DNA of 64,000 nucleotides from positions 26,228,152-26,292,151 of the forward strand of contig NC_133536.1 in the NCBI RefSeq assembly GCF_048544455.1, given 5' to 3'. The notes below the pieces were generated by a model that saw nothing but the letters and a program-made list of their open reading frames with translations, was not told the origin of the DNA and searched no databases. The DNA is from Silene latifolia. Its lineage: Eukaryota > Streptophyta > Magnoliopsida > Caryophyllales > Caryophyllaceae. The position numbers and the translations under genes were made by a program. Below, piece after piece: positions 56,387 to 64,000 of the stretch; position 1 is the stretch's first letter; each line of letters opens with the position of its first letter.

Positions 56387-57744
56387 TGTAACACTACGGA
56401 TTTCCTTTGGAGCCTACTCGACCGAGTAGAGCCTACTCGGTCGAGTAGTGCTCTTTGTGTGAGTTATTTCGGTTCTGCCGAGGAACACTCGGACGAGTAT
56501 AGTGAATACTCGACCGAGTGTAGGCCACTCGGCCGAGTGTCGTCACACTCGACCGAGTGTCCGGTTTGGCGAAGTTATATTTCGACGGTTTGATTAAAGA
56601 GTGATTAGGGTATTTTATATTTTCAAATCGGTTTCTAATATCACTTTTCACACATTATCATTTCTACGTTACCCTAATCCTACCCAAATCATTCCCTAAT
56701 TCCTTCCTCGAGCATCTCGTAGCATAGTTGTGTGGATATTTGCGGTGATTATTCCGTATAAACTCTTGTTGCATTGTTGGTAAGTTCTATCTTTGTAATT
56801 ATTGTATCTTTTGGGTTACTGTACATTTATATGGGAAGGGAATGTTGGGAATTGTTCAAAGTGTAATTGTGTTGTATGATCTTTGTATAGGAGAAGACTT
56901 CGTAGAGGAGCCTTTTTGATTGTCCGTGTTGCTTACTGCTGTGATTGCTAAGGTAGGGTTTTCCCTACTCAGTTGCTGTGCTTTACATGACATATCATTG
57001 TATTTATCGTTGTCTATTGATCATCGTAATATGGAGATTGATGTGACAGTGTTGGAGTGAGGGGATCGAGATGACAGTAATTTCATGTGATTGTGATTGT
57101 GGTGGAGTCACTTGCGGGAGTGGCTTCACACCCTAGTTCGCCCTCCGTGGAACCCGCCACGGGAGGGGATGTGCACATTAAGGGACAGGGACTATTGTCG
57201 CTCGTTGAGGAGCTGGACTAGGTGGGATCGGGCGCGGTCACCCATCGGCGGCGAGGATTACCTGTTGCGATGGGTAATCTGGCAGGGCTACACACTTTAG
57301 TGTGTAGTCGGTTACTATGTGAGACAGGGTGATTGGGAATTGATGATGATCTGACGAGTATTGCTTTTGTTTGTCTTGTTTGTTGCATAATACTGACCCC
57401 GTTGTTGTTTGTGGAATCTGCGGTGATCCATTCGGGGATGGTGAGCAGGCTTGACAGGTTTTGCTAGTGAGAGCTTGGGGATTGTCTTGGGAGAATTGCC
57501 ACCACGAGTCATAGCATCATTGTCTGAGTCTTAGAGAGTTTTCTTTTATTAGCAAGACTTTGAAGTTGTATTCCTTTAGACAGTATTCGGTTTTGGATAT
57601 TGTAACTTTACTTTTACACTACTTTAATAAATGTGCTCAGTTCAGACGCTTTTGATATATACTTACCTCGGGCAACCGAGATGGTAACGCATTCTCATGG
57701 TAGGGTGGTCCTAGTAAGGCACCTTGGTATGAGGGGGTGTTACA
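56387..57744 (+). repeat. 3' LTR of element C
   Basis: This 1358-bp copy is collinear with the 5' LTR, with one additional dyad unit near 56415-56425. Differences from the 5' copy again cluster at CAG/CTG (for example CACTGG against CATCGG near 57245). Confidence 0.92.
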
Positions 57745-57776
57745 ATAAGTGACTATAAATCCTACTTCACGCTTAG

Positions 57777-58086
57777 ACTCTGTTTGGCAAACAACAGAAG
57801 TAGATTCATGATAGCGGATAACGTTAGCAGAATACGGTTAACATGTTTCAATAGCAGATTTGACATCAAACAAATAAGCAGGATAGAAAATAGTGTTTGG
57901 TAAATAGCAAATTTTAAGATAATTATAAGGATCTCATGAATAAAGCGAATATGCTAATGCAATATGCTGTTATTAACAACATATTCAAAAACAGTAGATT
58001 ATGACCAATAGTAGATTGTTTGGTCAAACTACTAATTAGGTCGGAATCTACTAATTTTGCCCAATATGATGTTTACCAAACAGGAC
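57777..58086. mobile_element. MITE-like element with inverted ends
   Basis: The left end ACTCTGTTTGGCAAAC and the right end GTTTACCAAACAGGAC pair as an imperfect terminal inverted repeat around about 310 A+T-rich bases. I could not define a convincing target duplication, so the superfamily is left open; hAT is possible. No coding is seen. Confidence 0.55.
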
Positions 58087-58121
58087 ATTCACTTCTCCCT
58101 CCTTTTACCTCTCACCATTAA

Positions 58122-59487
58122 TGTAACAACCAGGATCCTTAGGAGCGTTGTTGACCGATCTTGTTGACCAAACCGACCTTAGGGAGGAATGAGTGTAGGA
58201 TCAGACTTGTAATAGGAGACGTATGGAGTTGTTACTCGACCTAGCAGAGACCACTCGGCCGAGTATCACCAATACTCGACCGAGTGGAGCCTACTCGGCC
58301 GAGTGTTACTGTACTCGACCGAGTATGGCTGCTGTCGACGCGTTATTATAAATGCGCGTTCGCGAGATTCATTTCTATTTTCTCATTTCCTCGACAGTTT
58401 CTCCTTCTCTAACCCTAAATCATCTCCCTCCTCTATCACTCCATAGTTTCATACCTTAAAGAAGTTAGCCTAAACCCCCACCATGGGAATGCCGGGATTC
58501 GCAAAGCAAGGATGACGTAGGTGGTGGTTGTCTATGTGGTCATCTCATGTGTAAGATTAGGTAAGACCCTGCCTTGTGCCCTTTCGATTGATTCTTTGAG
58601 TATAGTCGTGTAATAGGACATGGTTATTATGATTAGGATGCTTAATGGAGTCGTGCGTGGCTATAAATGGAGTGCTTTCATGCGTTGCTATGAGGTAGGG
58701 TTTCTCCTACTCAGTACTGTTAATTGATTGAGATTGCATATGTTTTATAATTGTTGTTATCTGCTGATCATCGGAGGTTGGGTGTTGTGGTGACGGTATT
58801 GGTGTGGTTGTGCTGTGACGATTGTGGTGTTGTGACAAATTTGTGATGCTTGTGTGTGTGATTGTGGTGGAGTCACTTGCGGGAGTGACTTCACACCCTG
58901 GTTCGCCCTCCGTGGAACCCGCCACGGGAGGGGATGTGCACATTAAGGGACGGGACTCGTTAGTCGCTCGTTGAAGAGCTGGACTAGGTGGGGATGGGCT
59001 GCGGTCACCCACTGGCGGCGAGGATTACCTGTTGCGATGGGTAATCTGGCAGGGCTACACACTTCGTGTGCAGTCGGTGTTTGTACGAGGTGGTGAGTTG
59101 GGTTAGTGGATGATCAGCTATTTACTTTATTGTCTTATCTTATATTTGATTAGTCAGTACTGACCCCGTGTTGTTTTGTGGTATCTGCGGTGATCCATTC
59201 GGGGATGGTGAGCAGTTGGCTTAAAGGTATTGTAGGTTACTTTAGCTGCTTGGGATTGGAGGGATCGAGTCGTCACGCTGTTGGTCTAGAGATGTAGAAT
59301 CACAAGTGTTGTAACTGTACTTTATTTAGAGTCTTGTATAAAATGGTATTGTGACAGATATTCTATTAATGTAACATTGTTCTTATTTTGTCTAATTTGA
59401 TCTACTTCCTCGGGAAACCGAGATGGTGACACCGCCATACACTGGAATGGTCCTTGGTAAGGCGTTCTGGTGTGCGGGGGTGTTACA
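58122..59487 (+). repeat. Solo LTR of a C-related chromovirus
   Basis: The 1366 bases begin TGTAACAACCAGG and end GGGTGTTACA, flanked by ATTAA (58117-58121 and 59488-59492), with no primer site, coding or second LTR. Dyads start at 58234, 58253, 58274, 58293 and 58313, about 20 bp apart. TATAAAT (58347-58353) sits between ACGCG and CGCGT (58338-58342 and 58355-58359). The hairpin block follows from about 58695. Such solo LTRs arise by recombination between the two LTRs of one element. Confidence 0.9.
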
Positions 59488-59499
59488 ATTAAGGTCACT

Positions 59500-61302
59500 T
59501 GTAATACATGGATATTTTGGGACCTGAAAAGGAACTTTGAGATGCGTGAAAGGACCCTCGGGTTTGACGAGTCTACTCGAGAGTGAAGAATGACTATAAA
59601 GTGGATCGAGTATAACCTATATTAGACTTAGTGGAGTTGTTATAAAGTCCGTCTATAAAAGGGTCGTCTTAAAACTGTCATAACTTGAGATATAGACATG
59701 GTATTGATGTGATTCAAATTGGAGGTGATAACTTGTTCTCTTACGATTCCAACGGTAGGTCACACGCCCAAAAATGACCAAGAAACGAGTGAGATATGAC
59801 TGTTTTCAGAAAACTGGTCATTGTTGAGAACTGCGTTGCACTCGACTGAGTGAGGGTCACTCGTTCGAGTGGACTAAATCGAACGAGTGAGTGACACATG
59901 ATCGAGTGGACTCGTCACTCGATCGAGTGGCGCTGAATTAGAACACGTGATAAGGAAATCTTATCCCCTTATCCTCATTCATTCTATCTTTTTCCTTCTC
60001 ACTGCAAATCCTCTCCCTTTTCTCTAAAAACCCAATAAACACTTTCTTCCATGGATCCAAGCTTGCTTTAAGGGATTATCTTACCTTGTTCTTCATCATC
60101 TACACTTTGTAAGTTGAATCATACTCCTCTTTGTTTAAGTTTTAACCCTAATTTTTTGGGGTTTCCGCTTGGGTTAATTAATTAGTAATTATTGTTAATA
60201 TATGGGTAATTAGTGGGTAATAATAAGGGGTTTTGTGTTGTATTATAGTGATAGTTATTATGTGATTTATGTAGGATGAGACGGTTTTATGAAATGGATA
60301 CTTGGTGATTTCGACTTGCTTATGGATTATGCTAAAATTAAAGGTAGGTTAATCCTACTCGGTTTCAATAAGTTTGGATGGTTGCATGTGTCATTAGTAT
60401 GTTGTCATTGCATTATAACATGATTGTTGTGGTTAGTCATTGGTGGTCTCATGTTGTTGATGAGAATCCATGGTAACATGATAACAAATAATTAATGTTT
60501 GTTGGTAATTGGGAATTCGGGTGAGTCTCATATGTGCTATTGGTGATGCATTATAACATGATATTGGATTGTGATGACTCGAGGAGTCGGTATTTGACAT
60601 ATAAAGTGGTATCTTGCATTTATTATGTTTGTCATGTATGTGTATTGGAGGATATGACGGCTTGTGATTGATTGGTTGTTGTTAAGGAGACGAAAGACGG
60701 TTATGAGACCGTCTTCAGCTTGGGTCGTCTCTTGGAGCTTCCCACTCCAAGAGGTATATGCACATTAATGACTTGAGTTACGAAGGGACTCGTGCATGTG
60801 GTTGAGGCACGACGTATGGCAGGAGATCCGGATGGCTTCCGGGCCCGTCACGTCTGGGCTTGTCCCGATACCTTTGTGTGAGGTGTGATGTCGTGGACGT
60901 GTCCCTGATACTGGTGGTTGTAGGTACGTCTGGGCGTGTCCCGGCACCGATGTGGTTATAGTTACGTCTGGACGTGTCCAGTACCGGCGTGGTGATTGTA
61001 TAATCGTGTCTCATTCATATCATTGACATGTTGCAAATTATTTATCATGTCGTGTCTTATGTTTATTTATTGAAACTGACGTGTGTGTCTGTGTAAATTG
61101 TCACCTATTTCTGGGGTGTCCTGTGTCGATCCATATGATATTTCTGTCGATCATATGGGGAGCAGTTTGAGTACAGGTTTTGCTTGTTGACATGATCGAG
61201 GTTCGGACCGCACTTTGGACTTGAAGTCGAGTACTTCGATAATTGATAGATATACGTTCCGATTAATTCTATTATTATGTGTTTTGAAACAAACGTATTA
61301 CA
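59500..61302 (+). repeat. Diverged LTR-like block of the same broad type
   Basis: It starts TGTAATACATGG and ends near GTATTACA. I found no target duplication, so the edges are provisional. It keeps the family plan: dyads CACTCGTTCGAGTG and CACTCGATCGAGTG near 59860-59932, a GTAGG/CCTAC hairpin (60344-60358), the sequence ATGCACATTAATG after the third hairpin, and a final hairpin before GGGGAGCAG. It also has several ACGTCTGG.CGTGTCC units (60850-60990). It is probably an old solo LTR or fragment. Confidence 0.6.
60344..61158 (+). other. Hairpin series in the diverged LTR-like block
   Basis: The hairpins are GTAGG/CCTAC (60344-60358); AAGACGG/CCGTCTT (60694-60715) inside GAGACGA/TCGTCTC (60687-60731); CTCTTGGAG/CTCCAAGAG (60729-60753); and CCATATGAT/ATCATATGG (61131-61158). 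Order and neighbours match the B and C LTR hairpins, but most stem bases differ and pair perfectly. Confidence 0.6.
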
Positions 61303-61910
61303 AGTTGAGAGTATTCGTAGATAGTTTTTTTTTTTTTTTTTACTTCTATAAGGAAAAACTTACGAATAATTTACGTTTTCTTACCGGTTAACTTAATATC
61401 TATCTCTGCTCCATTGGTTAGTTTTTAAATTTTTTAAATTTAATATATACATAAATATATTTATTACAACGCATACCCTTCCATTTTTTAGCTTTTCATA
61501 AACACTTCTCCTCGAGCTACTCGGCTAACTGCAGGTTTTGAAGAAACACTTTATTTGAAAAGAAAAACCAACACTCGATCTATGATGTAAAATATTTTTT
61601 TTATTCTTTATTTGATTGTATTTTCAATATCATTCCTTCACGTTTATATTACACCTTTAATGAATATAATGATATAGTAACAATTTTTTTTAAAAATTAA
61701 GTTAATCTTATGTGGAATATAAGTGTTGAACCTCTTCTTTTCTACCTTTTAATAACATTTTTCTTAATTAAATTTCAAATGGAGTTATTATAGTGGTAAA
61801 TTTTTTAAAATCTCTAATATCTCTATCTAAAATTAAATTTCATAATTAAATTTCAAATGGAGCTATTACAGTGATAAAATCGTTATTCTCAAATATCTCT
61901 ATCTAAAAAA
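61303..61910. other. A+T-rich DNA with an imperfect tandem repeat
   Basis: A T run lies at about 61325-61341. A unit of about 70 bases beginning AATTAAATTTCAAATGGAG occurs twice (about 61757-61829 and 61843-61908), just before the Helitron-like end. No gene is seen. Confidence 0.5.
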
Positions 61911-61938
61911 TCGCGCATTTGCGCGGCATCTATACTAA
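61911..61938 (+). mobile_element. Possible Helitron 3' end
   Basis: CGCGC, loop ATTT, GCGCG (61912-61925) is a perfect hairpin followed 9 bases later by CTAA with T after it. This fits the Helitron 3' terminus (hairpin a short distance before CTRR, insertion between A and T). The 5' end was not found, so the element's extent is unknown. Confidence 0.45.
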
Positions 61939-62540
61939 TCGTTATTATATAGATATGGATTTCAGGGGAATTACCCTGTTGCGTGGGGTTATTGGAAGGG
62001 ACCAAACTTGAGTTAGGCTTGGATCATTGGGATAACTTTTTTTTTTTCCTTCTAAATTTGTTAATTAAATTATTAAATTTATTATTATTAATGTATGAAT
62101 TTGTCGAAAGAAATGTTTAATCGTACTTATTCATTTAATATTAACTAGTATAACAACCCGTGCTACAGCAATGTAATTTTATAAAGGTTAATTCTAGAGA
62201 TTTAGTGTATTAATATTATTTTAATAAATAGAATATGAATTTAATTTAATGTAAATGTACTTTTATATATAAAAAACGTAACCATAAGAAATATTCCATA
62301 TATGGGGGGCATAGTGATTGACGGCAATATTATTATTAATTGTGTAGAATATTGTAGTAGAAATATTCCATATATGAGTTGACTAAAATATTTTGACTAC
62401 AATATATTAGAAGGAAAATATATTAGAAGAGAATATTCTAGAAAGGAATATTCCATATGGGGGGAAAGATGAGTGAGAAACTTGAGCGGGAATAACACAG
62501 ATGTGTCTATATGGAATTTTGTCGAGTTCGTTATTGTTTC
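61939..62540. other. A+T-rich DNA, possible second Helitron end on the minus strand
   Basis: ACTAGTATAACAACCCGTGC (from 62144) resembles the reverse complement of plant Helitron ends (GCACGGGTTGTTATACTAGT), but its hairpin is not intact here. Two ATTCCATATATG-type motifs recur near 62294 and 62366. No gene is seen. Confidence 0.3.
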
Positions 62541-62681
62541 TGACGTTAATTTTGTATAGATTTGTAGTTTAGTTTTGTTAAATTATTTTGGTGGTTTTTG
62601 ATTAAAAGAGCTGACGTTAATTTTGTATAGATTTGTAGTTTAGTTTTGTTAAATTATTTTGGTGGTTTTTGATTAAAAGAG
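62541..62681. repeat. Exact tandem duplication of about 71 bp
   Basis: The unit starting TGACGTTAATTTTGTATAG occurs at 62541-62611 and again at 62612-62681 with no difference that I can see, so the duplication is recent or kept uniform. Confidence 0.9.
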
Positions 62682-62759
62682 TGGATAATAAGGAAGAAAG
62701 ACCTTTTTTTTAACCTAACTTTGAACTTTGTTGAACTAAGGAATGAAGTGGATTTTACT

Positions 62760-63140
62760 CATTCCAGTGTTTGGTTGAAGTATTTTGGTATAGGGTTAGA
62801 ATCCTCATAGATTCTAATTTACCCCAACCCCTTGGAATTCCATACTCACTTCCTATTTATGGATCACAAAAACTCCGGAGAGACGGTCTTTCTTATTGAG
62901 AGACATCTCACATAATGGGGTGAGGGACCCACTGATTTTTTTCCTATTATGTCTCTCACTAAATTAGTGGGAGACGGTCTCTCATGAGACATACTGTTTA
63001 TGGATTCTAACTTCATTCCTTTATATTTATTTTTCTTAATGAACCAAACTTGTTTTGAAAAGTATGGAATTGAAACCCATACTCCTTTGGTTTCACATTC
63101 CAAATCATTCTATTCCTAAACATTCAACCAAACGATCCCT
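62760..63140. mobile_element. MITE-like element carrying a nested MITE
   Basis: The left arm GTTTGGTTGAA (about 62769-62779) and right arm TTCAACCAAAC (about 63124-63134) face each other. Both are preceded on the outside or inside by GGAATG/CATTCC-like bases. The ends are not sharply defined and no target duplication was found. The nested 132-bp MITE is listed separately. Confidence 0.4.
62865..62996. mobile_element. Small MITE with 9-bp target duplication (Mutator-like)
   Basis: It is flanked by TTTATGGAT on both sides (62856-62864 and 62997-63005), 9 bp as in Mutator-like elements. Its arms read CTCCGGAGAGACGGTCT and, inward from the other side, CTCATGAGAGACCGTCTC. Related GACCGTCTTACG and ACCGTCTCACG motifs occur at 63924-64000. 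Confidence 0.7.
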
Positions 63141-63146
63141 TAATTT

Positions 63147-63340
63147 ATATGAGCTGAACTGAACTTATATATGAACTAAACTAAAATGAACTTATAGAAG
63201 TTGAGCTGAACTAAACTGAACTGTAAGTTACTAAACGTATATGAGCCAAACTTATAGAAAAATATGTATGAATTGAACTAAAATTTTCTGATTTTATAAT
63301 AACTTACAGTCGAGTTTAATTCAGTTCAACTTCTATAAGT
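63147..63340. repeat. Degenerate GAACTGAACT-type simple repeat
   Basis: The stretch is dominated by (T/G)GAACT(A/G)AACT variants and their inverted forms (AGTTCAACTT). Such runs are common low-complexity debris. No gene is seen. Confidence 0.6.
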
Positions 63341-63420
63341 TCATTTTCCTGAATTGAATTTATAGAAACTAAATTGAACTTCATTTTCCTGAATTGAATT
63401 TATAGAAACTAAATTGAACT
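63341..63420. repeat. Exact 40-bp tandem duplication
   Basis: The unit TCATTTTCCTGAATTGAATT and its following 20 bases occur at 63341-63380 and again at 63381-63420 without difference. Bases 63421-63556 after it hold nothing recognisable. Confidence 0.9.
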
Positions 63421-63556
63421 AACTTTAAATTCAAAAAATCAAAGCGAGTTAATTAAAATCATTGATAAAACTGAAAAAGTTTGGAAAAATATCGACGAGG
63501 CGTAATAATTTGTTGATGGTCTTCATGGATCGGGTCAAATAATGATAAGAGTTATT

Positions 63557-63715
63557 TGGGCCATACTCTTTTAGATCAACCCAAAAACCTTAATGCACTC
63601 CAAAGTCCATCATACACTATAAATAAAGTCCTATGAACATCGCAAAACCTAGAGATTTATTCATTCTTCTTCTTGTTTCCGCCTCCATTTCACCTAAACC
63701 AACTTAATCTTCGAG
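63557..63715 (+). promoter_or_regulatory. Likely promoter and 5' UTR of a host housekeeping gene
   Basis: TGGGCC (63557-63562) is a site-II-type element typical of plant ribosomal-protein and other growth-linked promoters. TATAAATA follows at 63618-63625. About 30 bases later a pyrimidine-rich leader begins (CATTCTTCTTCTTGTTTCCG), with no ATG, ending TTCGAG before GTTCG at 63716, a good splice donor. The layout matches plant genes whose first intron lies in the 5' UTR. The coding exons would be right of the window, so the product is unknown. Confidence 0.45.
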
Positions 63716-64000
63716 GTTCGTTCTTCCCCTTTCTCTACTCTCTCCTCATTATCATCATTATTGTCTTTATTTTGTTTATTATTTTTAGGGTTTGGTTGAA
63801 TTGATTAAATATGTTAGTTTTTATTTTTGGTGGGTTATCAATGTTTGAAACTAGTAGATGTTTACTGTCTGTATTTGTAAAATGTATGTTTTGGTAGAAT
63901 TAATCGCACAAATTATAGAATAAGACCGTCTTACGCTATGAAGACAGTCCTTTTATTGGTTAAACACGAGCCTTTTTATATATAAAAGAACCGTCTCACG
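63716..64000 (+). other. Probable first intron of the right-hand host gene, with a MITE fragment
   Basis: T-rich sequence follows the donor. A candidate acceptor (TTATTTTTAG, ending at 63789) precedes only a short frame of 28 codons starting at 63811, so a longer intron running out of the window is more likely. From about 63924, GACCGTCTTACG to ACCGTCTCACG at the window edge looks like part of a MITE related to the one at 62865. Confidence 0.35.

Larger units (their letters stand above)
49363..57744 (+). mobile_element. Element C: young Ty3/gypsy chromovirus
   Basis: The ends are TGTAACACTACGG and GGGTGTTACA, flanked by ATAAG (49358-49362 and 57745-57749). The LTRs are 1340 and 1358 bp and about 99 percent alike by eye; most of the length difference is one extra dyad unit in the 3' copy. 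An initiator-Met primer site, gag, protease, RT, RNase H, integrase, a chromodomain-like tail and a polypurine tract are all recognisable in order. It looks recently inserted and is nearly whole, with about three breaks. It is related to B but has a different dyad sequence (ACTCGGCCGAGT or ACTCGACCGAGT). Confidence 0.93.

Noticed and set aside
57777-58086. Assigning the MITE-like element firmly to hAT or Tourist
   Set aside because: Arms are clear but no target duplication could be matched, so the superfamily is not supported.
63811-63897. 28-codon frame starting ATGTTAGTT as the start of the host protein
   Set aside because: Too short, A+T rich and probably intronic. The first intron more likely continues past the window.

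Overview
This window is repeat-dominated plant nuclear DNA. It shows Ty3/gypsy chromoviruses primed by initiator-tRNA-Met, an Athila-type element primed by tRNA-Asp, a Ty1/copia element, non-autonomous hAT elements, MITEs and a Helitron-like end. The A+T-rich composition and repeat styles fit a large-genome eudicot, possibly Caryophyllales; that placement is a weak inference. I see no complete host gene. The last 450 bases look like the promoter, 5' UTR and first intron of a host gene transcribed rightwards out of the window.

Layout. An old chromovirus with about 3.65-kb LTRs (element A) covers everything from position 1 to 48531. Its 5' LTR starts left of the window and holds a 782-bp hAT element (803-1584). 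Its coding region holds a second hAT element (5203-6356). Its 3' LTR has been hit three times directly. A minus-strand copia element (10503-27115) lies there, and its own 5' LTR holds chromovirus B (18767-26595). A minus-strand element without recognisable coding (D, 27303-33390) and a young Athila element (33612-46324) are the other two. Target-site duplications support each nested insertion: TTAGAGAG, GTTTCGAC, ATTGC, TTGTC, GTATG and AAAAA.

Right of A come the remainder of a hAT-like element, a young chromovirus C (49363-57744, duplication ATAAG), a MITE-like element, a solo LTR (58122-59487, duplication ATTAA), a diverged LTR-like block (about 59500-61302), A+T-rich DNA with a Helitron-like end, nested MITEs, two exact tandem duplications, and the host-gene promoter.

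The most interesting signals are architectural and shared between unrelated element families. (1) Arrays of perfect dyads (ACTCGATCGAGT, ACTCGGCCGAGT, CCCCGATCGGGG) are spaced about 20-21 bp apart just upstream of the TATA box. A second cluster lies in the leader of B, C and D, and upstream of the last ORF in Athila. (2) The TATA box sits inside an inverted repeat in several LTRs. (3) A stem-loop with an AGGA or GGGA loop lies next to the polypurine tract in all chromoviruses and in Athila, with compensating base changes. (4) A downstream LTR block carries four hairpins in fixed order, and their stems are kept while sequence changes. (5) Differences between LTR pairs cluster at CAG/CTG trinucleotides, and nested B looks older than its host copia element. 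This suggests a methylation-linked sequencing artefact or a real unusual process.

All identities and ages are by-eye estimates. The LTR elements are treated as fossils, with only their parts, ends and approximate number of breaks given.
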